36,980 bases of DNA from QYOJ01 sp043810345 (GCA_043810345.1 JBDROF010000107.1:1-36980), one strand, 5' to 3'. Positions 1-9,355 are shown, numbered from the stretch's first letter. Made by a program: numbers and translations. The notes: generated by a model not told the origin, from the sequence alone.

Positions 1-78
1 GGGGTAAATGTCCAGAATTTGGACAGATATATAAAGATTATGGACAATTATTACGGAAAGGTCTTGTCATCAAGATGA
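1..78 (+). CDS. possible 3' end of an unidentified gene (partial)
   Basis: One frame is open from the first base to a TGA at 76-78 and encodes about 25 residues ending DNYYGKVLSSR. The composition looks protein-like, but this is too short to assign to a family. If real, it converges on hemW and overlaps its 3' end by 9 bases. It could equally be a chance open frame in intergenic sequence. Confidence 0.25.
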   Translation, partial: GVNVQNLDRYIKIMDNYYGKVLSSR

Positions 79-1422
79 TTCCTCAACTACAAACAGATCC
101 ACCGCAATCCCATCGGCCAGAAATTTCCCCTTTCGCGTTAATGTATAAATGCCGGATTGCTTGGCAAGAAGTCCGGATTCCAGATGCCGGATGGCCTGAC
201 GCCGGAAATAGGGCATAAACGTTTCTCCGAACCTTTGCCTGATCTGATCGAGGTCACATCCCCATACCGTTCGCAGGGAGGTCATGATGTATTCGTTGTA
301 TTGCTGTGTGAGGGTGAGGAACTCCTCCTCAAAGAACGGGCTTCCTGATTGGATGCCCTGGATGTAAGATGTAAGATGTAGGATGTTCCAGCGGCGGGAG
401 GTGCCGTTGAAGGAGTGGGCGGAAGGACCCAGTCCGAGGTAAGGAACTCCCTGCCAGTAGTTACTGTTGTGACGGGACTCAAAACCCGGCAGGCAGAAGT
501 TGGAGATCTCATACTGGATGTACCCGTGCTGTTCCATCGTATCCATAAGAATTTCGAACTGTTCCGATGCCGGATCATCAGATACCGCAGCTTCTCCCGG
601 GTACTCGGGATCGCTGTGACAATGATACCGCATCTCTTTTGCGATCTGCCAGGAGAGGGGTGTTTTCGGTTCCACGGTCAGGGCATAGGCCGAGAGATGG
701 GGAATCCCAAGATCGATGACACGTTGAAGATTCTCTTTCCAATGCTCGTTGGTCGGGGTGGGAATGCCGTATATTAAATCTACGCTTATAGTTCCGTTTC
801 TCGCTTCTCGCTTTTCGCTTTTCGCTTCTCGTCCCTCTTCCTTCGTCCTTCGTCCTTCGTCCCTCATCCCGTATCCCGTATCCCGTATCAGTTCAATAGC
901 CCTTTCAGCCTGCTTCGCATCATGACTTCTTCCCAGGTACTTCAGGTCTTCATCAAAAAAAGACTGTACCCCCAGGCTGATGCGATTTATTGCGCTGTGC
1001 GAAAGTACCTCCAGGTACTCCGGGGTAACATCATCAGGATTCATCTCCAGGGTGATCTCTATCGATCCGCGATTCGCGATTCGCGATTCGCGATTAAGAA
1101 TTCTAGATACCTGATGCCCGATGCCTGATGCTCCCCTCCCTTTTTGGGGAGGGGCCTGGGGTGGGGTATTCATCTCGCATCCCGTATCTTGTATCTTTTT
1201 TAATATCTCCTCCAGCTGCTCAACCGAAACCAACGACGGCGTGCCCCCTCCGAAGTAGATCGTCTCAACAGCTTCCTCACCAAGGTAATCCCGGGTTAGA
1301 TCGATTTCCCGTAGCAGGGCGTGCATAAATTCATCGCGGAATTTCGTGGTTGCAAGCGAGAAGAAGTTGCAGTAATTGCATTTCTGCCTGCAGAAAGGAA
1401 TATGAATGTAGATCCCGGCCAC
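70..1422 (-). CDS. hemW: HemW-like radical SAM heme chaperone (oxygen-independent coproporphyrinogen oxidase family), with repeat-encoded insertions
   Basis: A radical SAM protein of 450 residues. The N-terminus has the 4Fe-4S motif CRQKCNYC (C11, C15, C18) followed by NF, the HemW pattern rather than the CxC of true HemN. Family landmarks YFGGGTPS (56-63), ISLGVQSF (148-155) and LGLGPSAHSF (329-338) are present. HemW proteins bind heme and insert it into respiratory enzymes; that role is known for the family, not shown here. Typical members are about 375-390 residues; the excess is explained by two low-complexity insertions, about residues 76-120 and 178-210, which map onto heptanucleotide arrays. 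The start is GTG at 1422, chosen because MAGIYIHIPFC is the canonical N-terminus. It lies 5 bases downstream of the histidine kinase gene, so the two are probably co-transcribed. Confidence 0.93.
   Translation of the reverse strand: MAGIYIHIPFCRQKCNYCNFFSLATTKFRDEFMHALLREIDLTRDYLGEEAVETIYFGGGTPSLVSVEQLEEILKKIQDTGCEMNTPPQAPPQKGRGASGIGHQVSRILNRESRIANRGSIEITLEMNPDDVTPEYLEVLSHSAINRISLGVQSFFDEDLKYLGRSHDAKQAERAIELIRDTGYGMRDEGRRTKEEGREAKSEKREARNGTISVDLIYGIPTPTNEHWKENLQRVIDLGIPHLSAYALTVEPKTPLSWQIAKEMRYHCHSDPEYPGEAAVSDDPASEQFEILMDTMEQHGYIQYEISNFCLPGFESRHNSNYWQGVPYLGLGPSAHSFNGTSRRWNILHLTSYIQGIQSGSPFFEEEFLTLTQQYNEYIMTSLRTVWGCDLDQIRQRFGETFMPYFRRQAIRHLESGLLAKQSGIYTLTRKGKFLADGIAVDLFVVEESS
361..388. repeat. 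4-unit heptanucleotide array inside hemW
   Basis: Four consecutive 7-nt units of the type GATGTAA (plus strand) with the last units drifting (GATGTAG, GATGTTC). On the coding strand they encode ILHLTSYI near residues 347-354. Here the protein does not seem longer than usual, so the array has replaced rather than extended local sequence, or arose by chance. Confidence 0.6.
799..889. repeat. 13-unit heptanucleotide array inserted in-frame in hemW
   Basis: Thirteen contiguous 7-nt units (91 nt) in unbroken register. Read on the coding strand the unit changes along the array: GATACGG three times, GATGAGG, GACGAAG three times, GAAGAGG, GACGAGA, AGCGAAA twice, AGCGAGA twice. It encodes the charged stretch around residues 179-208 (RRTKEEG, AKSEKRE), between the conserved AIELIRDTGY and ISVDLIYGIP segments, where HemW proteins normally have no insertion. 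Confidence 0.9.
1064..1195. repeat. composite heptad-palindrome-heptad element in-frame in hemW
   Basis: A mosaic of four parts. 1064-1098 holds five units of GATTCGC type. 1104-1131 holds four units of CTGATGC type. 1133-1154 is a palindrome with 8-bp arms CCCCTCCC and GGGAGGGG, followed by a G-rich tail. 1168-1195 holds four units of CCGTATC type. The span is 132 nt, exactly 44 codons, and covers residues about 76-119, replacing a loop that is normally about 10 residues between the GGGTPS segment and the ITLEMNPD strand. Confidence 0.88.
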
Positions 1423-1427
1423 CGGAA

Positions 1428-2933
1428 CTATTTTTTCAGGATAATCCGGAAGGTGGTCCCTTTCCCCAGGGCGGAGGACTTGACAAAGACTTTTCCGGCA
1501 TGATAGTTATCGATGATCCGTTTCGAGAGGGTCAGGCCAAGGCCCCAGCCCCGGCTCTTCGAGGTGTATCCTGGATGGAAGATGGTTTTGAACCGCGACT
1601 TCTGGATCCCCTTCCCGGTATCGGTGATGTCAATCACCACCTGCCTGCTCTCTTCCACTACTTCTATATGGATGGAGCCATTCCCCTCCAGTGCATCGAC
1701 GGCATTTTTGCAAAGGTTCTCAATTACCCATTCAAAGAGGTGCAGGTTGATCGGGACGGCAATGTGAGTCGCCAGTTCGGGTGTGATCATAAAGCGGACC
1801 TTCGGAGATACCCGGGACTTGATATAATCCACTGTGTCGTAAATAACTTTTACAACATTGTGAGGTTCCATTCGGGCAGCGGCTCCGATCTTGGAGAACC
1901 GGTCGGTGATGGTCTCCAGCCGGTAGACATCTTTTTCAATCTCCCGCACCGTATCGTCATCCAGCCCTTTCAATTTCAGCAGTTCAACCCATCCTATCAT
2001 AGAGGAGAGAGGGGTTCCCAACTGATGTGCAGTCTCCTTGGCCATTCCAACCCAAACCTGGTTTTGTTCCGACTTCCGTGCAGTACTGAAAAGGAGGTAA
2101 GCGATGAAAAGGAAGACACCAAAGACCCCAAACATCACAAACGGATAATATTGCAACTGGGTGAGCAGGAAAGAATCCTTGTAGAAAATATACCGGATCC
2201 CGGTTTCAGCCAGGTTTACTTCGATGGGCTGGTTTTGCGACTGCATTGCTTCCAGGGTTCTGGAAACAAAAGCCGGATCCGTCATCCTGTTTTCCGGCAG
2301 ATTTCCGTAAGCAATCACCGACCTCTTCGTACTGTCAGTGATGATCACCGGAACGGAAGCAGAGTTGAGAACCACCTCCGAGAAGAAGGAGCTGATCAGG
2401 TCATCGAGAGCATTTTTCAGCTCGGAGAAGATGTTGGAATCTTTGTAATACAGATAGTGCTTTTTGTTGGCCCAATAATTTACTACGATGGGAGGATAGA
2501 AGGTGAATTCTTCACGCAGTTTCCCCAGCAAGCGGGTCACCGTATCCATGCTGAAGTCGACATTCCGGACAGAGACGATGGTATTCCGTTCATCGGTCTG
2601 GATCACCGGGATGGTGGTGTTCTGCGAGATCACATCAAGGTAAAAATTGAGGTCCTCATTGGAGGTGGCAATATTGAGTCTCTTCTGCGCTTCAGCCAGC
2701 ATGGCAACACGCTTTCTCTCTTCGTTTTTGATCTCCTCAAAAAGTACATTGGTGAAGTTCACCAAATCGGCTTTCCGGTGAATAGCATCAGCCCATATCT
2801 CCACATTCTTCCGTTCATCCTGGCGTGTATACTCCACCAGGATGTTTGTATAGTACAAGGAGGCAGAAACGATCAGAATGGCCACCCCAAAGAGGATCCA
2901 TTTCCATCGCTTTTTTCGGAGGTAAATATCCAT
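1428..2933 (-). CDS. membrane-anchored sensor histidine kinase
   Basis: 501 residues. A transmembrane helix (about 12-34) and a second (about 262-284) bracket a roughly 225-residue periplasmic sensor region that I do not recognise. The cytoplasmic half has the H-box around H303 (TAHQLGTPLSSMIGW), the N-box ENLCKNAVDAL (405-415), the G1 box DTGKGI (438-443), an F-box FKTIFHPGYTSK and the G2 box GWGLGLTLSKRI (462-473). These are the phospho-accepting and ATP-binding motifs of a HisKA/HATPase_c kinase. No response regulator is adjacent, so the partner is elsewhere. It starts at ATG 2933, 19 bases from a good -7 box, and is the first gene of a probable two-gene unit with hemW. Confidence 0.92.
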   Translation of the reverse strand: MDIYLRKKRWKWILFGVAILIVSASLYYTNILVEYTRQDERKNVEIWADAIHRKADLVNFTNVLFEEIKNEERKRVAMLAEAQKRLNIATSNEDLNFYLDVISQNTTIPVIQTDERNTIVSVRNVDFSMDTVTRLLGKLREEFTFYPPIVVNYWANKKHYLYYKDSNIFSELKNALDDLISSFFSEVVLNSASVPVIITDSTKRSVIAYGNLPENRMTDPAFVSRTLEAMQSQNQPIEVNLAETGIRYIFYKDSFLLTQLQYYPFVMFGVFGVFLFIAYLLFSTARKSEQNQVWVGMAKETAHQLGTPLSSMIGWVELLKLKGLDDDTVREIEKDVYRLETITDRFSKIGAAARMEPHNVVKVIYDTVDYIKSRVSPKVRFMITPELATHIAVPINLHLFEWVIENLCKNAVDALEGNGSIHIEVVEESRQVVIDITDTGKGIQKSRFKTIFHPGYTSKSRGWGLGLTLSKRIIDNYHAGKVFVKSSALGKGTTFRIILKK

Positions 2934-2951
2934 GATTCAACTAACAACGTA

Positions 2952-2959
2952 CAAATCTA
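2952..2959 (-). promoter_or_regulatory. Bacteroidota -7 box for the histidine kinase-hemW unit
   Basis: The minus strand reads TAGATTTG, matching TAnnTTTG. There is no exact TTG at the expected -33 spacing (TTA is present). The transcript would start near 2946, giving a leader of about 13 nt before the ATG at 2933. Confidence 0.6.
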
Positions 2960-3094
2960 GACATTTCTTTTATCTCCATAATGAAAAAGTCCCGGAGTTT
3001 GTTAATAAAAAGGAGACCCTGCACTCCGAAATTCCAAGCGCTACACAGTACTTTTACTCCGAAATTCTGGCCGCGCTAATCCTCCTTGTTTACC

Positions 3095-4165
3095 ATGAGA
3101 AAAACCAGGTTAATTCTGGAAGACGGAACGGTATTTTATGGCCAATCGTTTGGGTGTGAACGCTCGGTTGCCGGGGAGGTGGTCTTCAATACCTCCATGA
3201 CAGGCTATCCCGAAAGTCTTACCGACCCTTCCTACCGCGGACAAATTCTCGTGCTTACCTACCCCCTGATCGGGAATTACGGCGTACCTGCAGAGATCAC
3301 CGAACATGGTCTTTTCAAATACTATGAATCGGATCACCTCCAGATCACCGGACTCATCATCGCCGATTATTCGGAGGAGTACAGCCACTGGAATGCCAGT
3401 GAGAGTCTCGGGCAGTGGCTTCAGCGGAGCGGCATTCCCGGGCTGACCGGCATCGATACACGGGCTCTGACCAAGATCATCAGGGAACGGGGCGCTATGC
3501 CGGGGAAGATCGAATTTGACGGAGAACCGGTCGACTTTACCGATCCCAACAAAGAGAACCTGGTCGCACAGGTGAGTACCCATGAGAAACAGGTCTACGG
3601 TAAGGGATCGCGAAAGATCCTGCTGGTAGACTGCGGGGTGAAATACAACATTATCCGTCACTTTCTGAAGCGGGACACACAGGTGATCCGGGTTCCGTGG
3701 AATTATGATTTTTCAGGAGAGAACTACGATGGGTTATTCATCTCCAATGGACCGGGGGATCCCAAAATGTGCGTTGAGACTATCATCCAATTAAGAACAG
3801 CGATCAACCAGGATAAACCGGTTTTCGGGATCTGTCTGGGAAATCAGCTCCTGGCCCTGGCCTCGGGCGCTGATACCTACAAGCTGAAATATGGTCACCG
3901 AAGCCACAACCAGCCGGTATTGATGAAGGGCACCAACAAGGCTTTCATCACCTCGCAGAATCATGGATATGCCATTGATGACCGGACCCTGGGAGAGGAG
4001 TGGGAGACCTTTTTTGTGAACCTCAACGACCAGACCAACGAAGGGATGAGGCATAAAACCCGCCCGATCTTTTCGGTCCAGTTTCACCCCGAAGCTTCCA
4101 GCGGCCCGACCGATACCGAATACCTGTTCGATGAATTCCTGAACCTCATTGACCACACCAGATGA
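3095..4165 (+). CDS. carA: carbamoyl-phosphate synthase small (glutaminase) subunit
   Basis: 356 residues from the ATG at 3095; an upstream in-frame TTG at 3086 would add only three residues and is less likely. The protein supplies ammonia from glutamine to CarB for pyrimidine and arginine synthesis. The N-terminal domain begins LILEDGTVFYGQSFG; the C-terminal class I amidotransferase domain carries the nucleophile motif FGICLGNQ and the catalytic His/Glu in VQFHPEAS. The stop overlaps the carB start (ATGA, 4162-4165), so the two are translationally coupled. Confidence 0.97.
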   Translation: MRKTRLILEDGTVFYGQSFGCERSVAGEVVFNTSMTGYPESLTDPSYRGQILVLTYPLIGNYGVPAEITEHGLFKYYESDHLQITGLIIADYSEEYSHWNASESLGQWLQRSGIPGLTGIDTRALTKIIRERGAMPGKIEFDGEPVDFTDPNKENLVAQVSTHEKQVYGKGSRKILLVDCGVKYNIIRHFLKRDTQVIRVPWNYDFSGENYDGLFISNGPGDPKMCVETIIQLRTAINQDKPVFGICLGNQLLALASGADTYKLKYGHRSHNQPVLMKGTNKAFITSQNHGYAIDDRTLGEEWETFFVNLNDQTNEGMRHKTRPIFSVQFHPEASSGPTDTEYLFDEFLNLIDHTR

Positions 4166-7100
4166 ACGAAAGAGAGACGATACGAAAAGTGCTGGTGTTA
4201 GGAAGTGGCGCCCTGAAGATAGGGGAGGCCGGAGAGTTTGACTACAGTGGTTCGCAAGCTCTCAAAGCCTTACGGGAGGAGGGGATTACCTCCGTGCTGA
4301 TCAATCCCAATATCGCAACCGTTCAGACCTCCGAAGGGATTGCCGACAAGATCTACTACCTCCCGGTGACTCCGCATTTTGTTGAACAGATCATTGAAAA
4401 AGAACAGCCTGATAGCATATTCCTTGCTTTTGGAGGGCAAACTGCATTGAACTGCGGGATCCGTCTCTTCCAAAACGGCATCCTCGAAAAATACCAGGTC
4501 CGGGTACTCGGAACTTCTGTAGAGGCGATCATTGAAACGGAAGACCGGGAGCTTTTTGCCCGGAAACTGCGATCGATCGATGTGAAAACCCCCCGCAGTA
4601 TTGCGGTCACCAATACAGTTGAGGCGCTAAAGGCTTCCCGGGAGCTTGGTTTTCCGGTCATTATCCGGGCCGCGTTTGCCCTGGGCGGACAAGGTTCCGG
4701 CTTTTGTAACAATGAGGAAGAGCTGAGCCGGCTGACTGAAAAGGCATTCACCCACTCCAGCCAGATCCTGGTAGAGGAGTCGCACAAAGGATGGAAAGAG
4801 GTGGAATATGAAGTGGTGCGCGACTGTTACGACAACTGCATCACGGTGTGCAACATGGAGAACTTTGACCCGCTGGGGATCCATACCGGGGAGAGCATTG
4901 TGGTAGCGCCCTCGCAAACACTCACCAACAGCGAATACCATAAGCTCCGCCAGTTGTCGATAAGCATTATCCGGAGTGTGGGCATCGTAGGGGAGTGTAA
5001 TGTCCAGTATGCATTGGATCCGGAATCAGAAGATTACCGCGTAATCGAGGTAAACGCCCGCCTCTCCCGTTCCTCTGCTCTAGCCTCCAAAGCAACCGGT
5101 TATCCTCTCGCGTTTGTTGCAGCCAAGCTGGCCCTGGGATATGGCCTGCATGAACTCAAAAACTCCATCACCAAAACCACCACGGCTTTTTTTGAACCGG
5201 CATTGGATTACATCGTCTGCAAAATCCCCAGATGGGACCTCAACAAATTCATTGGTGTTTCGAAAGAGATCGGATCCAGCATGAAGAGTGTAGGAGAGGT
5301 CATGGCGATCGGTCGTACCTTCGAAGAGGCGATCCAAAAGGGATTACGGATGGTAGGGCAGGGGATGCATGGGTTTGTAGGCAATAACGACCTGGAATTT
5401 TCCGATATCAAAACAGCCCTCTCGGAACCTACCGACATGCGCATCTATTGTATCGCCAGTGCGTTCCAGGCAGGTTTTTCCGTTAATCAGATCCATGCAC
5501 TTACCCGTATTGACAAGTGGTTCCTGGTGAAGTTGAAATCGGTCTTCGACATGATGGAGGAGCTCAAACAGTATCATTCCCTGGAAGATATCCCACTTGA
5601 AACCTTCGTACTGGCCAAGAAAAAAGGCTTCTCCGACTTCCAGATTGCCCGGTTTGTCTTGAAGGAGGGAGGAAATATGCGGGAGAAGATGCTTCAGGTA
5701 CGGGCGTACCGGAAAGAAGCAGGCATCTTCCCTTTTATCAAGCAGATAGATACCCTGGCGGCGGAGTATCCGGCTCAGACGAACTATCTCTACGTGACTT
5801 ATAACGGGACCGATAGCGACGTAGTGCCTGAACGGGACCAGCGTTCAGTGATCGTCATCGGATCAGGGGCATACAGGATCGGAAGCTCGGTTGAATTCGA
5901 CTGGTGTTCCGTAAACGCCCTGATAACCGTGCGAAAAGAGGGGTACCGTTCGGTGATGATCAACTTCAATCCCGAAACAGTAAGCACCGATTACGACATC
6001 TGCGACCGGCTATATTTCGATGAACTCTCGTTTGAAAGGGTGATGGATATCATCGAACTGGAGAACCCGAAAGGGGTGATTGTCTCCACCGGAGGACAAA
6101 ACGCCAATAACCTGGCGATGCCCCTGTTCCGGGCTGGTGTCAAGATCCTGGGGACCTCCCCGGAGAACATCGACCAGGCGGAGAACAGGCATAAGTTTTC
6201 TTTCCTTCTGGATGAACTGAAGGTGGATCAGCCACGCTGGAAAGAGCTCTCCTCCATGGAAGAGATCCACCAATTTGTAGAAGAGGTAGGGCTCCCGGTG
6301 CTGATCAGACCCTCTTACGTACTCTCCGGCGCAGCCATGAACGTGGTTTCCAACTACGACGAGCTGGATCTCTTCCTCCACCTCGCAGCCCGGGTCTCAA
6401 AGGAATACCCTGTGGTGGTGTCAGAGTTTGTCCAGAATGCCAAGGAGATCGAAATCGATGCCGTAGCCAGCGAAGGTGAGATCATTGCCTATGCCATCTC
6501 TGAGCACATTGAGTTTGCCGGGGTTCACTCCGGAGATGCCACAATGGTCTTCCCCGCCCAGAAGATCTATTTTGAAACGGCTCGCAGGATCAAACGGATC
6601 TCCCGGGATATCGCCTGCGCACTCCATATCACTGGCCCCTTCAACATGCAGTTCCTGGCTAAGGATAACGACATCAAAGTCATCGAATGCAACCTGCGGG
6701 CTTCGCGGTCATTTCCTTTTGTATCCAAGGTGATCAAGATCAACTTCATCGAACTGGCCACCCGGGTGATGCTTGGGATTCCAACGGAAAAACCGAATAA
6801 ATCGGCATTCGATCTCGATTACATTGGGGTGAAAGCGCCCCAGTTCTCATTCTCACGGCTTCAGAAAGCCGACCCGGTACTGGGCGTTGAGATGGCTTCC
6901 ACAGGAGAGGTGGGATGCATTGGTGAAAATTATTACGAAACATTGCTCAAAGCGATGTTTTCCGTGGGCTATCAGATCCCGAAAAAAAACATCCTTCTCT
7001 CCACCGGAGATGCCCGCTCCAAACTAGAACTCCTTCAGAGCGCCCGGATGCTGGCTGAAAAGGGATACCAGCTCTATGCTACCCGCGGATCGGCACTCTA

Positions 7101-7380
7101 CCTGCAGGAAAACGGGATTCCCGTAACCATTCTTTTCTGGCCCGATGAGGAGCAACAGCCCAACACCCTGACCTACCTGCGGGAAAAGAAAATCGACCTG
7201 GGCATCAACATCCCCAAAGACCTCTCCAAGACGGAGCTAAACAACGATTATACCATCCGGCGGACAGCCGTGGACTTCAATATTCCGCTTATCACCAACG
7301 CCCGTTTGGCCAGCGCTTTCATCTACGGCATCTGCAAGCTGGAAGAAGGGATCAAGATCAAGAGCTGGGACGAATATTGA
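4162..7380 (+). CDS. carB: carbamoyl-phosphate synthase large subunit
   Basis: 1072 residues, essentially the length of the E. coli enzyme (1073), with the internal duplication of two ATP-grasp halves: VLVLGSGALKIGEAGEFDYS at the start and VIVIGSGAYRIGSSVEFDWC in the middle. The first half makes carboxyphosphate and carbamate; the second phosphorylates carbamate. The C-terminal region from about residue 930 is the MGS-like allosteric domain. No insertion repeats are present here although neighbouring housekeeping genes have them. It is followed by a -7 box rather than another operon gene. Confidence 0.98.
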   Translation: MNERETIRKVLVLGSGALKIGEAGEFDYSGSQALKALREEGITSVLINPNIATVQTSEGIADKIYYLPVTPHFVEQIIEKEQPDSIFLAFGGQTALNCGIRLFQNGILEKYQVRVLGTSVEAIIETEDRELFARKLRSIDVKTPRSIAVTNTVEALKASRELGFPVIIRAAFALGGQGSGFCNNEEELSRLTEKAFTHSSQILVEESHKGWKEVEYEVVRDCYDNCITVCNMENFDPLGIHTGESIVVAPSQTLTNSEYHKLRQLSISIIRSVGIVGECNVQYALDPESEDYRVIEVNARLSRSSALASKATGYPLAFVAAKLALGYGLHELKNSITKTTTAFFEPALDYIVCKIPRWDLNKFIGVSKEIGSSMKSVGEVMAIGRTFEEAIQKGLRMVGQGMHGFVGNNDLEFSDIKTALSEPTDMRIYCIASAFQAGFSVNQIHALTRIDKWFLVKLKSVFDMMEELKQYHSLEDIPLETFVLAKKKGFSDFQIARFVLKEGGNMREKMLQVRAYRKEAGIFPFIKQIDTLAAEYPAQTNYLYVTYNGTDSDVVPERDQRSVIVIGSGAYRIGSSVEFDWCSVNALITVRKEGYRSVMINFNPETVSTDYDICDRLYFDELSFERVMDIIELENPKGVIVSTGGQNANNLAMPLFRAGVKILGTSPENIDQAENRHKFSFLLDELKVDQPRWKELSSMEEIHQFVEEVGLPVLIRPSYVLSGAAMNVVSNYDELDLFLHLAARVSKEYPVVVSEFVQNAKEIEIDAVASEGEIIAYAISEHIEFAGVHSGDATMVFPAQKIYFETARRIKRISRDIACALHITGPFNMQFLAKDNDIKVIECNLRASRSFPFVSKVIKINFIELATRVMLGIPTEKPNKSAFDLDYIGVKAPQFSFSRLQKADPVLGVEMASTGEVGCIGENYYETLLKAMFSVGYQIPKKNILLSTGDARSKLELLQSARMLAEKGYQLYATRGSALYLQENGIPVTILFWPDEEQQPNTLTYLREKKIDLGINIPKDLSKTELNNDYTIRRTAVDFNIPLITNARLASAFIYGICKLEEGIKIKSWDEY

Positions 7381-7391
7381 TCAGGTATTCG

Positions 7392-7399
7392 TACCTTTG
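7392..7399 (+). promoter_or_regulatory. Bacteroidota -7 box upstream of the S9 peptidase gene
   Basis: TACCTTTG matches TAnnTTTG and lies 12 bases after the carB stop, 46 bases before the ATG at 7445. No TTG is seen at the usual -33 distance. Its position also argues that translation starts at 7445, not at the TTG inside the box (7397). Confidence 0.5.
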
Positions 7400-7444
7400 C
7401 CCTCTTTCTTCTTTTTAAAAGCAGTTAATTTCAAATCCATACAC

Positions 7445-9355
7445 ATGAAAACGAGCATCATTTTTAACCTCTTGACGGTGGCTGTGCTCGGTATGAGTCT
7501 GTTGCTGGGAGGTTGTAAAGAAAAACCTATGCAAGTCAGACAGATTCCGCTGGAGGATTTTTTTAAGAACCCTGAAAAATCCCGTTACCGGATCTCTCCC
7601 GACGGGAAATATTACTCCTACATGGCTCCCTATGAAAACAGGATGAATATTTTTGTTCAGGTGATTGGCAGCGATACAGCCATCCGTCTTACTTCAGAAA
7701 TTGACCGGGACATCGCCGGCTATTTCTGGAAAAACCCAACCCGTTTATTGTACATGAAAGATACCGGTGGTGATGAAAACTACCGTCTGTACGGAGTCGA
7801 TGTGGATGGCTCGAAACTGGTTTGCTTTACCGACTTTCCGGATGTGAGGACCGAGATCATTGACGATCTGGAGAACGTTCCAACCGAAGTCATCATCGGT
7901 ATGAACAAACGAAATCCTCAGGTCTTTGATCCTTACCGGCTGAACATTGAAACCGGAAAAATGGAGATGTTGGCCGAGAACCCAGGAAACATCCAGGCCT
8001 GGATGCTTGATCACGATGGGAAACTTCGGGTCGCGCTGGCTATCGTAGACGGGATCAACACCCAGGTGCTTTACCGTGACAAGGAGAACCAGCCTTTCCG
8101 GGCGGTCCTGACGACCAGCTTTAAAGAGACCATGAATCCCCAATTCTTCACCTTTGATAACAAACATGTTTATGCAACCTCTAATCTGGGCCGCGATAAA
8201 ACAGCCGCCGTTATCTTCGATATCGCAAATGGAAAAGAGATCGAAATGCTCTATGAGAATCCTGATTACGATGTGGATCGTCTAAGTTATTCCAGGAAGC
8301 GGAAAGTGCTGACTACCGCCAGTTATGAATCCTGGAAAGGGGAAAGACATTTCTTTGATGAAGAGGCTGAAAAAATCCATACCAGGCTTGATCAGGATCT
8401 GGGCGATTACGAAGTGGTTGTTACAGGGGCAACCCAAGAGGAGGACAAATTCATCATCCGCACTTACAGTGATCGTTCCTTAGGCGCCTATTATATCTAC
8501 GACAAAAACAGCGATGAACTCACCAAGATTGTTGACGTCAGCCCCTGGATCGATGAAAATGAAATGGTTCCCCAGATCCCGGTCGAGTACCAGTCGCGCG
8601 ATGGTCTTACCATCCATGGGTACCTCACCCTGCCTCTTGGATATACGATGGAAAATGCAGATGACCTTCCGGTGGTGGTGAATCCTCATGGTGGCCCCTG
8701 GGCCCGCGACAGCTGGGGATTCAACCCGGAGATCCAGTTTCTGGCGAACCGTGGATATGCTGTATTCCAGATGAATTTCCGTGGCTCGACCGGATACGGA
8801 AAGAAGTTCTGGGAAGAGAGCTTCAAGCAATGGGGATTGGCCATGCAGGATGACATCACCGATGGAGTTCAATGGCTGATCGATCAGAAAATTGCAGATG
8901 AAGAGCGGATCGCCATCTACGGCGGAAGCTATGGCGGATATGCAACCCTTGAAGGACTGGTTAAAACCCCCAACCTCTATGCGGCTGGCGTCGACTATGT
9001 AGGAGTATCCAACCTGTTTACCTTCTTGGAGACCATTCCTCCCTATTGGAAGCCGTTCCTCGATATGATGTACGAAATGGTTGGGAATCCAGTTTCTGAC
9101 AGCCTTCAGTTTGTACAAACCTCACCGGCTCTCAATGCTGATCAAATCGTGGCACCTCTGCTGATCGCACAGGGAGCCAATGATCCCCGGGTAAATAAAG
9201 CAGAATCAGATCAAATGGTGGAAGCGCTTAAGGAACGTGGAATAGTTGTGGAGTACCTGGTCAAGGATAACGAAGGTCACGGTTTCCACAATGAAGAGAA
9301 CCGCTTTGACTTCTACCGGGCGATGGAGAAGTTCCTGGGAGAGCATATGAAGTGA
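7445..9355 (+). CDS. prolyl oligopeptidase family (S9) serine peptidase, lipoprotein
   Basis: 636 residues. The N-terminus is a signal peptide ending in the lipobox LLGGC, so the protein should be lipid-anchored to an envelope membrane. Residues about 40-390 form the beta-propeller-type region; residues about 400-636 are the alpha/beta-hydrolase domain. The catalytic triad is visible: S495 in YGGSYGGY, D580 in GANDPRVN and H612 in EGHGFHNEE. S9C-type enzymes cleave peptides as dipeptidyl or acylaminoacyl peptidases; the exact specificity cannot be read here. The stop codon (9353-9355) overlaps the first unit of a decamer repeat array. Confidence 0.93.
   Translation: MKTSIIFNLLTVAVLGMSLLLGGCKEKPMQVRQIPLEDFFKNPEKSRYRISPDGKYYSYMAPYENRMNIFVQVIGSDTAIRLTSEIDRDIAGYFWKNPTRLLYMKDTGGDENYRLYGVDVDGSKLVCFTDFPDVRTEIIDDLENVPTEVIIGMNKRNPQVFDPYRLNIETGKMEMLAENPGNIQAWMLDHDGKLRVALAIVDGINTQVLYRDKENQPFRAVLTTSFKETMNPQFFTFDNKHVYATSNLGRDKTAAVIFDIANGKEIEMLYENPDYDVDRLSYSRKRKVLTTASYESWKGERHFFDEEAEKIHTRLDQDLGDYEVVVTGATQEEDKFIIRTYSDRSLGAYYIYDKNSDELTKIVDVSPWIDENEMVPQIPVEYQSRDGLTIHGYLTLPLGYTMENADDLPVVVNPHGGPWARDSWGFNPEIQFLANRGYAVFQMNFRGSTGYGKKFWEESFKQWGLAMQDDITDGVQWLIDQKIADEERIAIYGGSYGGYATLEGLVKTPNLYAAGVDYVGVSNLFTFLETIPPYWKPFLDMMYEMVGNPVSDSLQFVQTSPALNADQIVAPLLIAQGANDPRVNKAESDQMVEALKERGIVVEYLVKDNEGHGFHNEENRFDFYRAMEKFLGEHMK

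Noticed and set aside
1350..2960. 536-codon open frame on the plus strand opposite the histidine kinase
   Set aside because: It is the antisense shadow of a gene with full kinase motifs; the translation has no family features and is Pro/His/Arg-rich as shadows are.
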